Assembly (NCBI GenBank): GCA_942492445.1
Contig: CALOEW010000019.1
Location: 1 to 11,291 of the forward strand
Origin: NORP240 sp942492445
Lineage (GTDB): Bacteria > Pseudomonadota > Gammaproteobacteria > Pseudomonadales > Pseudohongiellaceae
Reading direction: 5' to 3'
DNA length: 11,291 nucleotides
Part shown: positions 1 to 7,428 of the stretch, one piece after another
Layout: every line of letters starts with the position of its first letter
How positions within the stretch are numbered: position 1 is the first letter of the stretch
Made by a program: the position numbers and the translations under genes
The notes under the pieces: generated by a model
Database searches by the model: none
Told to the model about the DNA's origin: nothing
What the model saw: the letters and a program-made list of their open reading frames with translations, nothing else

Positions 1-690
1 CTTGAGATAGAAGTGGAAGACGCGGCTCCCGGCATTGTCTATGCCATTGTCGTCTACTTTGACGGACCAGGTGTCGAATTTGGCGACATGACCACAAACC
101 AGTTCGGCGAGGCATCGGCAGAGTTTGAAGTAGACGACAATGTGACCGGGATCGATCTGGCGCCATTGCTGCCCGCCGGTAAGACAGTTCTGGATATCAG
201 CGCGGTTGAAATTCTTCTGGACGACATGGTGGTGCTTGAAAGCAGTTTTAGTGACCAGGCGACTGTCGACCCTGGATCCACTCCGGATGATACCGGCAAT
301 AGTGGCAATGATGGCGGTACCACGCCTGACACGCCCGCCGACGTTGAGGCAAGCGCGATACTGAGCCTGGCAGGAAGCAGTGTTCATGGCGAAGCCGACA
401 TACGCATCAGAAGCAATGACGGCTCAATTGAGCAGAAGTTTCAGGTGGAAATCGAGGATGCATCGGCGGCAACCACCTACTCGATTCTGGTATTTTTTGG
501 TGCTGAATCAGTCGACTTCGGCACGCTGGTTACAGATTCGCTGGGCGAGGCGGAAGCGGAATTCGAGGTGGATGACAACATTTCAGACCGCCCCCTGGCA
601 CCATTGTTGCCCGACGGGAAAAGCGTACTGGACATCAGTCTGGTGCAAATCCTGCAAGGGGGTACGACAGTTGCGCAGGGAAGCTTTTAG
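1..690 (+). CDS. Repeat-domain protein, C-terminal part (5' end outside window)
   Basis: The frame is open from base 1 and ends at TAG 688-690, leaving 229 residues of a protein that starts upstream. Two copies of one domain are visible. The first, partial, covers residues 1 to about 83; the second covers about 118-229. Shared landmarks in order are E-(I/V)-E-(V/I)-E-D-A, a V-x-F-G spacer, a G-E-A-x-A-E-F-E-V-D-D-N block, a LAPLLP-(A/D)-GK-(T/S)-VLDIS block, and a terminal S-F. A Thr/Pro/Gly/Asp-rich linker (about residues 84-117) separates them. The acidic composition and alternating beta pattern suggest a beta-sandwich domain of an exported protein. From memory it recalls uncharacterised proteobacterial repeats with E-x-R-x-R and F-x-V-E-V-E-D motifs. 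Substrate, partner and anchor cannot be seen. The next gene lies 314 bases downstream, so co-transcription is uncertain. Confidence 0.8.
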   Translation, partial: LEIEVEDAAPGIVYAIVVYFDGPGVEFGDMTTNQFGEASAEFEVDDNVTGIDLAPLLPAGKTVLDISAVEILLDDMVVLESSFSDQATVDPGSTPDDTGNSGNDGGTTPDTPADVEASAILSLAGSSVHGEADIRIRSNDGSIEQKFQVEIEDASAATTYSILVFFGAESVDFGTLVTDSLGEAEAEFEVDDNISDRPLAPLLPDGKSVLDISLVQILQGGTTVAQGSF

Positions 691-1004
691 GGAACCAGAG
701 CGGCCCCCGGCCCGGCGCCACAGACTGCCCGGGCCAGAGTGCACCGAAGTCTCAAGAACTCCGGGCGTATTGCTCCTATAGAAACTTCCATCGGCCTCCA
801 GGTCCCGGTTGAACCATCGACAGCAGATACGACATTCACTGGATGCGTAGAGGTTCCTTGGTTTATTGATACGACCCCTTGTCAAGTCAAGGTTGCTGGA
901 TTGAACTCACCGGTGCGTACAGACGTACCGGACAGAGAGGACAGAAGAGGTGGTGCTGGAAGTAGCGGAAAGTTAAATTCTACAGAGACAAAAGGACAAA
1001 CGTG
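691..1004 (+). other. Intergenic region without a convincing gene
   Basis: This gap separates the repeat protein from the cytochrome gene. Short open frames here have no recognisable content and no ribosome binding site. A GC-rich inverted repeat just after the upstream stop is listed separately. TTGTCA at 879-884 is a fair -35 match, but the base block 17 nt downstream is a poor -10, so no promoter is called. The only clear signal is the ribosome binding site AAAGGA at 991-996, which serves the cytochrome gene. Confidence 0.6.
709..735 (+). terminator. GC-rich inverted repeat after the repeat protein
   Basis: GGCCCGG (709-715) pairs with CCGGGCC (729-735) across a 13-nt loop, starting 19 bases after the upstream stop codon. 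Its place fits a terminator or a 3'-end stabilising stem, but no T-tract follows, so an intrinsic terminator is not well supported. Confidence 0.25.
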
Positions 1005-2129
1005 ATGAAATACTCATTGCATACGGTCGCAATTTTTATTGGGTTCCTGGTTTTTCAGCCTCAGGTCAGCGCCAATTTTCATCTCTGGAAGATCAACGAG
1101 GTATTCAGTAATTCCGACGGAACAATCCAGTACCTTGAGCTTGTGACTGCGTCCGCCAATGAGCAGCTGTTGTCCGGGCACACGGTTGTGAGCTCAGGGC
1201 CCGACGTGGCGACAGCGGAGTTTACCTTCAATGAAGACCTGGCAGGCAGTACCGCCGGCCGGACCGTTTTGCTCGCGACACAGCGTTTCGGCCTGCTGAC
1301 CGGCGTAGAACCCGATTACGTGATTCCGGACGGCTTCATCGCCACCCGGGAGGGCACCCTGAATTTTGCGGAAGGTGTGGATGTACTGACTTATGAAACC
1401 GGGCAGTTTCCGGTCAATGGAGCGCAGTCACTCAACGGCGAAGGCCAGACACAGGTTCCCACTCCCACCCGGTTTGATGGCACCATGGCTTCATTGACGG
1501 AACAGGTCCTACCCTACGCCAGTGTCGATCTGACAAACAGTCAGCTTGAAATTCCCGTGCTGGATGCTCCTGGTCTCGGTGTGTTTTCCCTGACCATGGG
1601 AATCAATTTCGACCTGCTGGAGTTCCAGGTGCTGGATTTCTTTCAGTACGACCAGGATATTCTGCCGGGGAATCTGCCGGCAACCTTCGATGGCAATCTC
1701 AATATACCCAGCCTTGTATTCCTGTCGGACAGCTTCCAGGTTCGTCTGTCTCTGGTGCAGGACTCGCCTCTGGTGTTCGGTAACGCACAGATTCTGGATG
1801 TAACGCCGGTTCCACCGGACCCCATGCCGGTGCCGGAAACCGATCCTCTCGAAGCAAGTATCCTGCGCGGCGAGAATCTGTATCCCACGCGGTGTGCGGG
1901 ATGTCACGGAGTAAACGGAAGTGGCTCGTTTCAGGCTCCCGGCCTGTCCTCTGCCAGCGGCTGGTCGTTTGAGGCCCTCAGGGCGTTCATCAACAACTTC
2001 ATGCCGTTTGGAAATGCCGGTGGATGTACCGACAACGGGAATTCTACCTGTGCCACCGACATGGCCAACTACATTCGAAATACCCAGTTCGCAAATCCTG
2101 CTCCCCCTGAAATGCCGATTCCCTACTGA
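1005..2129 (+). CDS. Secreted mono-haem cytochrome c with novel N-terminal domain
   Basis: This is a 374-residue exported protein with a C-terminal cytochrome c domain, probably a periplasmic or surface electron carrier. ATG 1005 is preferred over the adjacent GTG 1002 because AAAGGA (991-996) sits 8 nt upstream. A Sec signal peptide covers residues 1-23 and ends V-S-A. Mature residues begin N-F-H-L-W-K-I-N-E-V-F-S-N, an N-terminal region of about 240 residues that I recognise only as recurring in proteobacterial secreted proteins. A proline-rich linker (about 266-277) leads to the haem domain. The haem-binding CAGCH is at 297-301, and Met333 in an F-M-P-F context is the likely distal ligand. 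Two further cysteines, 341 and 349, could form a disulfide. The partner and redox role are unknown. The gene converges on the TonB receptor gene. Confidence 0.88.
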   Translation: MKYSLHTVAIFIGFLVFQPQVSANFHLWKINEVFSNSDGTIQYLELVTASANEQLLSGHTVVSSGPDVATAEFTFNEDLAGSTAGRTVLLATQRFGLLTGVEPDYVIPDGFIATREGTLNFAEGVDVLTYETGQFPVNGAQSLNGEGQTQVPTPTRFDGTMASLTEQVLPYASVDLTNSQLEIPVLDAPGLGVFSLTMGINFDLLEFQVLDFFQYDQDILPGNLPATFDGNLNIPSLVFLSDSFQVRLSLVQDSPLVFGNAQILDVTPVPPDPMPVPETDPLEASILRGENLYPTRCAGCHGVNGSGSFQAPGLSSASGWSFEALRAFINNFMPFGNAGGCTDNGNSTCATDMANYIRNTQFANPAPPEMPIPY

Positions 2130-2318
2130 TTCAGGGCTTCTCATAATAATTGTGGCACGGCGCTGGAGACCGGAGGCGAGGTTCGCTGGAAAAACCGTTA
2201 TCCATCGACTGTTCCTCTGGAGGGAATTAATCGCAGCATCCGTAGTTACTGCACAGGGAAGGGGGTGATTGCCCGGCCAGGGGCAAGGGGTTACGACCTG
2301 TGTGGCCGCGCCAACAGC

Positions 2319-2384
2319 CCGTAAAATGAAACCGGGCAGAAGAGAAATGAAACTTTCGTTTCTCTTCTGCCCGGCGGTTTACGG
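2319..2384. terminator. Long hairpin between convergent genes, probable two-way terminator
   Basis: A perfect 16-bp inverted repeat, CCGGGCAGAAGAGAAA (2332-2347) with its complement at 2359-2374, encloses an 11-nt loop that can pair further. An outer 7-bp arm, CCGTAAA (2319-2325) with TTTACGG (2378-2384), extends it across a small internal loop. It lies between the cytochrome stop (2129) and the receptor stop (2427), which fits a bidirectional terminator. Flanking T-tracts are weak on both strands. The 12-mer GTTACGACCTGT occurs as a direct repeat at 2290-2301 and 2392-2403, on either side of the hairpin. Nothing else is seen between 2130 and 2426. Confidence 0.65.
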
Positions 2385-2426
2385 ACTAAACGTTACGACC
2401 TGTTTAATCAGTGCCGACCTGTCAGG

Positions 2427-5336
2427 TTAAAAGGTCGGTGTCCAGTCAATGGAGGCATAGAACTGTCGCCCCCACGGAGTGGTGAGCCTGGATTCGAATC
2501 CGCCAAAGACGGGCAGGCGCTGGGGTCGCTTGTCGAACACGTTGTTGATACCCACGGAAACATTGACTTCCTGCCCGTAAAGTTCATCCAGCTGAATTCC
2601 ATAACGGAGATTGGAGATGCGCTCGCTACGAATTTTGTCAGGCGCCTGCAGGGGACCGTCCGGACGAATGTCTCCGTAGTAGTCGATTGCAAAACCGTCG
2701 AAATTCATGCTGCTCCAGTAGCTGGTGGAGAACGACCCACTCTGGTTTCCTCTGAACCAGCTGAAGATCAGGTTGGCCTTGGTATCAGGCAATGGCGGAA
2801 CGATACCCGTGCTCCAGTTCTGGTTACCCAACGCTTCTTTCTTACCACCGGTCAGGTCCTGGTAGTCGAAAGTCAGGTAATGGGTGACCTGAGCCGTGGC
2901 TGTAAAGGTACCCCAGTTGTTGGTGTTGAAGGTGTAGGTTCCATTGAAGTCCAGAGCGTCGATCCACACCGAGCTGATGTTGGCAGGCTGCAGGTAGACT
3001 TTCTCCACCTCGCCGGTAAAGAAGCGGGCCACCTTGTTGGCCGTGGGGCCTGCCGGACCGAGCGCAGCGAGCCAGGCGTCTGCCTTCTGTCGGCTGGCCG
3101 AGCCGGGGGTCGGATCGTAGTTGGCCGCCGTCTGTCCCGTTGCCGCCAGCATCTGTTGGTACTGGAACTGCACCGTATCCTGGGCACTCAGGGATCGAAT
3201 CCGGTCGGTGTATTCGATCTCCTGGTAATCCAGCGACAGGCTGAGCCCGGCCAGTGCGCCCTCCGGTTCCCAGGTAACGCCGTAGTTGATCAACTCGGAG
3301 GTCTCCGGCTGCAGAGTGGGGTTGCCGGAGCTGCACGACACACCCCCCGCCAGGTCGGTGTTGGTGATCAGGTCCTTGCCCACGTAGGTTTCGAAGCAGC
3401 TCTGATCCGGTATGAACGGACGGGCATCGTAGGGAGTCGGAGCCAGGAAGCTCTCACCCCAGGAGGCACGCAGCGCCAGGGTGGGCAGGGCCTCCCAGCG
3501 GACCGATACCTTCGGTGTGGTCGCTTCTATGCCGAAAGTCTGGAATACCTCGTTGCGCACCGCGAACTGGGCATCGACGGTTTCCCACAGCGGTGCCTGT
3601 ATTTCCAGAAAGGTGGCGTAGACTTCAGAGTTGTAACGCTCATAGAAAGGTGGTGCTGCGCCCATCGGGGTACGTAAATAGTCGAAGCCCTGAACCAGTG
3701 CCACAGAAGGTTCCGGGAAGGACTCCGTTATTTTTTCGCGCCACTGGAAGCCGACCGCCGTCTGGATCACGCCGAACGGCAGTTCAAACACTTCACCAGT
3801 GACCACGGTTTCGAATATTTCCAGCGATTCTGCAGTGTTACGGAAACCGCTGTTGAGGTACCAGAGCCACTCGGTCAGTTCCGGGGAATTGGCAGTTTCC
3901 GGCGTGTAATAAGGCGAACGGGGGTCGGCGGAGCCGAAGGGGTTGAACCATTCGTCGCCATTAGGCCCGCCCATGCCGTTCAGGGCCAGTTGCAGCTTTT
4001 CGGTCGGGATGGTGTAGTAATCGTACATGCCACCCGATTCCTGCTTGTTGTAGCTGGTGAAGCCGGTCCATGAGCCGATGATGTCGTAGTCAGCCTGGAC
4101 TTTGGCGGAATTCACCCAGGTTCGGTAGTCGTTATGGCGACTGTTCTGGCTGTCGAGTGCGGAAGGCCGGACCGAGAACGCGTCCGCGAAGACGTGCCAG
4201 GAATAGGGCCCCACATCCACCCCGTAGGGGTTGGCCGGGTGGTCGGCGCGGATCAGCGTCACCGAACGGTCGTTGGTGCCATAGGAGCGGACGGCCAGTT
4301 GTCGCTGTGGGTAAGCCGCATAATTGAGGCGCAATTCACCACTCAGCCGCAACCAGTCGGTGGCTTCCAGGTTCAGTGCCTGATACAGGTTGAAATCCTC
4401 CCGCTCGGAGTTGTAGGCACTGTGCAGTGTCCACTGCCAGGAACATTGACCACCGGGAAGACGGTGGCCCGACGGTATCGAAGTGTAATGCTGGCCTTGC
4501 GCGGGATAGCCGTCGTTGAAGGTTTCGCAGCTGGGGTCGGTGAACACGTTATTCACCAGCAGGGTGCCGTTGTGGTTACCGCGGATATTGATGCCGGGAT
4601 CAGCGCCTACAATTTCCACGAAGGAGCCGGGGTTGCCCGACGGCGCCGTGGTGGCGGATATCTCCATCTCCCGGGAGCGTTCGTACATCCCCAGGTGGGT
4701 ACTCTTCTTGTATTCGAAGGCGCCCACGTAGTTGAGACCGTTGTCGAACGATTTACCCCACAGGAAGGAGGAGTTGATGTTCTCGAAACCTGGATCGTCC
4801 GGCACCTGGTAGTAGAGCTGGGTACGGAAGCCGTCAAAATCCTTAATGGGGATGATATTAACCACCCCTGCCACGGCGTCTGAACCGTACAGCGCCGAAC
4901 CACCGTCCAGCACCAGCTCCATCCGGTCGATGGCAATCTGTGGCAGGTTGCGGATCAGAACCGGCGACAGCAGGCGCGAGCCGTCTATCATGGTCAGGGT
5001 GGAGTTTTCACCCAGGCCGCGCAGGTTGAACGAGGAACCGTAGCCTGAAGTACCGCCAAAGGGGTTGCCGACCACGTCGACATTCGCGGTATAGGTCAGG
5101 TCGCGGATGTATTCGCCTATGTGCGGGTTGCCAGATTCAAACATGTCCTCCGCCGAGATATTGTCCACCGGGGAGTTCTGAGTGAAGGCACTGTTGCGGA
5201 TATAGCTGCCGGTGACGACGACTTCCTCTACGTCGGTGTCATCCTGCGCCAGCGCGGTGGATGCGCCTACAGTGAGCGTGGTAAGCAATGCAGAGCGAAC
5301 AGCAATACTCAGCCTTTTCTTGTGTGAGTGATGCAT
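2427..5336 (-). CDS. TonB-dependent outer-membrane receptor
   Basis: This 969-residue receptor would import a ligand across the outer membrane using TonB-ExbBD energy. The start at 5336 is supported by AGGAG (complement of 5344-5348) 7 nt upstream. A Sec signal peptide covers residues 1-30 (ends S-T-A-L-A), followed by a TonB box, VEEVVVTGS, at 36-44. The plug domain runs to about residue 170 and includes NLRGLGENSTLTMIDGSRLL and the conserved GSALYGSDAVAGVVNI block. The rest is a 22-strand-type beta-barrel ending in the terminal Phe typical of BamA substrates. There is no N-terminal STN signalling domain, so direct control through a FecR/sigma pair is unlikely. Cysteine pairs in two loop regions suggest extracellular disulfides. 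No neighbouring enzyme, transporter or regulator points to a substrate. Length and architecture match the large receptors of marine gammaproteobacteria and sphingomonads. Confidence 0.95.
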   Translation of the reverse strand: MHHSHKKRLSIAVRSALLTTLTVGASTALAQDDTDVEEVVVTGSYIRNSAFTQNSPVDNISAEDMFESGNPHIGEYIRDLTYTANVDVVGNPFGGTSGYGSSFNLRGLGENSTLTMIDGSRLLSPVLIRNLPQIAIDRMELVLDGGSALYGSDAVAGVVNIIPIKDFDGFRTQLYYQVPDDPGFENINSSFLWGKSFDNGLNYVGAFEYKKSTHLGMYERSREMEISATTAPSGNPGSFVEIVGADPGINIRGNHNGTLLVNNVFTDPSCETFNDGYPAQGQHYTSIPSGHRLPGGQCSWQWTLHSAYNSEREDFNLYQALNLEATDWLRLSGELRLNYAAYPQRQLAVRSYGTNDRSVTLIRADHPANPYGVDVGPYSWHVFADAFSVRPSALDSQNSRHNDYRTWVNSAKVQADYDIIGSWTGFTSYNKQESGGMYDYYTIPTEKLQLALNGMGGPNGDEWFNPFGSADPRSPYYTPETANSPELTEWLWYLNSGFRNTAESLEIFETVVTGEVFELPFGVIQTAVGFQWREKITESFPEPSVALVQGFDYLRTPMGAAPPFYERYNSEVYATFLEIQAPLWETVDAQFAVRNEVFQTFGIEATTPKVSVRWEALPTLALRASWGESFLAPTPYDARPFIPDQSCFETYVGKDLITNTDLAGGVSCSSGNPTLQPETSELINYGVTWEPEGALAGLSLSLDYQEIEYTDRIRSLSAQDTVQFQYQQMLAATGQTAANYDPTPGSASRQKADAWLAALGPAGPTANKVARFFTGEVEKVYLQPANISSVWIDALDFNGTYTFNTNNWGTFTATAQVTHYLTFDYQDLTGGKKEALGNQNWSTGIVPPLPDTKANLIFSWFRGNQSGSFSTSYWSSMNFDGFAIDYYGDIRPDGPLQAPDKIRSERISNLRYGIQLDELYGQEVNVSVGINNVFDKRPQRLPVFGGFESRLTTPWGRQFYASIDWTPTF

Positions 5337-6502
5337 CTTTTATCTCCTAGACTACGTCAGATTTATTATTAAATTACTAATTACCTCCGTACTTCTTAGA
5401 AATATTAACTGCTCTATTTCTAGTTTTTTTAACTTTGAATGCTGCTATAAAGTGGAACTGCCTCCCTTCTGGTCGGTATTTGACTGATCAGTCTGGCCCG
5501 GTCAGGAGCCTGCGCTGGTCGCTCGTGAAACAATTTTAGCAAGTCGAACTGATTGCTGGCAGTGAATCTCCATGCCCTTGATCTTCACCAATATCGAAAT
5601 CGGGGTTGCACTGAGACCCGGGCCAGCTCGACGTGAGGGTTGAGACCCGGAGTCAGTATAGTACACATCCGGAAAGCAGCGTGAGTAGTTTTGTTCGCTG
5701 AAGAACGCTGAAAAAATGCTCAAGTATCTTTGTATTTAACATCAGGGGTTTAGACAGAAAGGCCCTGAAACACAGGGCTGCGTAAGTAAAGTTGTAGGTG
5801 GCTGGATTAACGAGTGACAGGTCCAATATGAAAATATAGGTTATATATAACAGTAGCATACGGCCGGGTTAACTGCCTGGAATGACCCACAAGGCGCTAC
5901 ATCCAATCTGAGTTTCCCTGATGAAACCGGTGTCTGCCCCTTGTGAGGGCGGTAACTGTCTGGGTAACAGTGGGTATATAGGTAACACATGCAGTCACCC
6001 GGGCCTGCAGGGGTCCACGAGTATAAAGACAATCAGTTAAAAATCATTGATGTCCCGCTTTTATAGAAGTACTAATTCTGCAGGGAAAAAGGCTGGGCTT
6101 CTCTGGACGCGAGAGACCTGTGGATGAAGGCTTTCAAGGAATCCGGGAAGGATTCTGCTCCTCCAGTCATCAATGGCGGGTTTCACGGAACCGATGCCGC
6201 CGATGTGCCCAGGCTTCTGGCGTGATAAATCAGCAAGTTCTGAATTTGAAATATCAGAGAGCGTGTGGTTTTGTTTCCGTGGTCCGGGGGAATAGGAGTT
6301 GCTCGTGGATTCATGTGTTCGTGGCTCCGGGCGGTGCGGCCGGCAGGGGTATCCTGTGGCTGTGGACCGCGCCCCTCCCGGCCACACCTTGGTTGCGTGC
6401 GGGCCAGGATTGCAGTCTGCCAGCGCTGGTGGCCGGGATGATTGAGGCCTGGTGATAACTCCAGCTGAACATAGCCAGTAACGACGGGGAGCTGGTGAGG
6501 CA
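5337..6502. other. 1.2-kb stretch without a convincing gene
   Basis: The first 120 bases are AT-rich and lie immediately upstream of the receptor gene, so its promoter should be there; I cannot pick a good -35/-10 pair. Open frames across this stretch (for example 5502-5723, 5653-5859, 5841-6032 and 6061-6585 on -, and 6120-6455 on +) lack ribosome binding sites and read as low-complexity or Arg/Pro/Ser-rich text. Visible small structure includes the palindrome at 5482-5493, a direct repeat TGAGACCCGG at 5612-5621 and 5641-5650, and three GGTAAC boxes at 5951, 5963 and 5981. The region around 6320-6420 is markedly GC-rich. It could hold an unrecognised RNA, a regulatory region or decayed sequence. 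Confidence 0.5.
5482..5493. promoter_or_regulatory. Perfect 12-bp palindrome upstream of the receptor
   Basis: GACTGATCAGTC is a perfect palindrome centred about 150 bases upstream of the receptor start. Its size and symmetry suit a small dimeric repressor such as a TetR-type protein, but no regulator gene is in the window and a single copy could be chance. Confidence 0.25.
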
Positions 6503-6670
6503 TTGGAAGTTAAAGTCGTTGATTTGGCGGTGAAATTGGCCGCTAAACCGGCGTCAACGGGTTCATTGCTCACGAAACTGGACAATCTCTGGTTTCACGG
6601 ATACCTTTTTGTTTGGTCTATAAGCACGCTCGGAATAGTCAGATACATCCTCCCGGGACCCGGGCAATAA
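6503..6670 (+). CDS. Possible small membrane protein upstream of nitrile hydratase
   Basis: This 55-codon frame begins at TTG 6503 after an in-frame stop at 6479-6481 and ends at TAA 6668-6670, 30 bases before the alpha subunit start. There is no ATG; a later GTG at 6530 is an alternative start. Possible Shine-Dalgarno sequences are GGGGAG (6487-6492, 10 nt away) or GGTGAGG (6494-6500, too close). The N-terminal part is mildly basic (V-K-V-V-D-L-A-V-K-L-A-A-K). The C-terminal half contains a hydrophobic stretch rich in aromatics (L-W-F-H-G-Y-L-F-V-W, then T-L-G-I-V), long enough for one membrane span. I recognise no family. It could be a real leader gene of the operon or chance open sequence in the operon's promoter region. 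Confidence 0.25.
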   Translation: MEVKVVDLAVKLAAKPASTGSLLTKLDNLWFHGYLFVWSISTLGIVRYILPGPGQ

Positions 6671-6700
6671 CTGCCGGATAAAAAAGACAAGAGGCTATTG

Positions 6701-7428
6701 ATGGAACAACCGGACAAAGAAACGCTGACTCGCAGAAAGTTCATCAGGAGCGCGGCGTCCACCACTGCTGTTGGGGCGGCGACAATTGCAGGGAGCAACG
6801 GTATGGCTGCTGACCAACATGCAGAGCATGATCACCAGGCAGTGCCGCCCGACATCGCCCTGCGGGTGCGGGCGCTGGAGACCGTGCTGAGCGAGAAAGG
6901 CCTGATTGATCCGGCGGCAATCGACGAAGTCGTGGAACGTTACCAGAACCAGGTGGGGCCGCAGAACGGTGCCAGGGTAGTGGCCCGGGCCTGGTCCGAC
7001 CCGGACTTTTTAGACAGCGACTGCTGGCAGACGGTACTGAAGCCATCGGCAAGATGGGCTTCCTGGGCCCCGAAGCTCATCATATGGTGGTGGTGGAGAA
7101 TACGCCCGGGGTGCATAACCTGGTGGTCTGTACCCTTTGTTCCTGTTACCCATGGGCGGTATTGGGTCTGCCGCCTCGCTGGTACAAGTCGGCAGCCTAC
7201 CGCTCCCGTGCAGTGATCGATCCCCGTGGCCTGTTACGGGAATTCGGCCTGGTGCTGGAGGATGACACCGAGGTGCGGGTCTGGGACAGCACCGCCGAGA
7301 TGCGCTATCTGGTGCTTCCTGAACGGCCTGCCGGTACCGACGGCCTGAGTGAAGAGGAGCTCGCTGACCTGGTGACCAGAGATGCCATGGTGGGCGTTGG
7401 CCTGGTCTCGGCAGGAGGCCCGGCATGA
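6701..7428 (+). CDS. nthA: Nitrile hydratase alpha subunit, cobalt type, Tat signal, frameshifted
   Basis: This is the metal-binding subunit that hydrates nitriles to amides. ATG 6701 has AAGAGG (6689-6694) 6 nt upstream. Residues 1-36 form a twin-arginine signal: T-R-R-K-F-I-R at about 10-16, a weakly hydrophobic Ser/Ala/Thr region, then G-M-A-A. A His-rich linker leads into the family N-terminus (V-P-P-D-I-A-L-R-V-R-A-L-E). Homology runs to D-P-D-F at 6998-7009 in one frame and resumes at R-Q-R-L-L-A-D-G from 7012 in the -1 frame, with the break inside five T (7007-7011). Joined, the protein has about 241 residues. The metal motif VCTLCSC has Cys143, Cys146 and Cys148; Thr in C-T-L-C-S-C marks the cobalt type, whose cysteines are normally oxidised after metal insertion. 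The stop TGA overlaps the beta start (ATGA). The unshifted frame would end near 7216 without the metal site. Confidence 0.9.

Noticed and set aside
739..1005. 88-residue open frame on + ending at the cytochrome start
   Set aside because: No ribosome binding site and no recognisable content. The overlap with the cytochrome start comes from the GTGATG bases and gives no evidence of coupling.
2880..3677. 265-residue open frame on +
   Set aside because: Antisense to the receptor barrel, no ribosome binding site, no recognisable content.
4134..4883. 249-residue open frame on + inside the receptor gene
   Set aside because: It is antisense to the TonB receptor, whose frame is intact and fully homologous across this span; long antisense frames are expected in GC-rich coding DNA.
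5600..5990. Short repeats as a CRISPR-like or iteron array
   Set aside because: Only two copies of TGAGACCCGG and three of GGTAAC, with uneven spacing and no matching spacers.
6061..6585. 174-residue open frame on -
   Set aside because: Pro/Ser/Arg-rich text without domain, signal or ribosome binding site; it looks like random open sequence in a GC-rich gap.
6579..6624. Promoter for the nitrile hydratase operon (TGGACA then TACCTT, or TATAAG at 6619)
   Set aside because: Neither pair has both boxes near consensus with proper spacing, so no promoter is called.
6560..6700. Cobalamin or cobalt riboswitch upstream of the nitrile hydratase operon
   Set aside because: No B12-box-like sequence or conserved junction structure was found in the leader.
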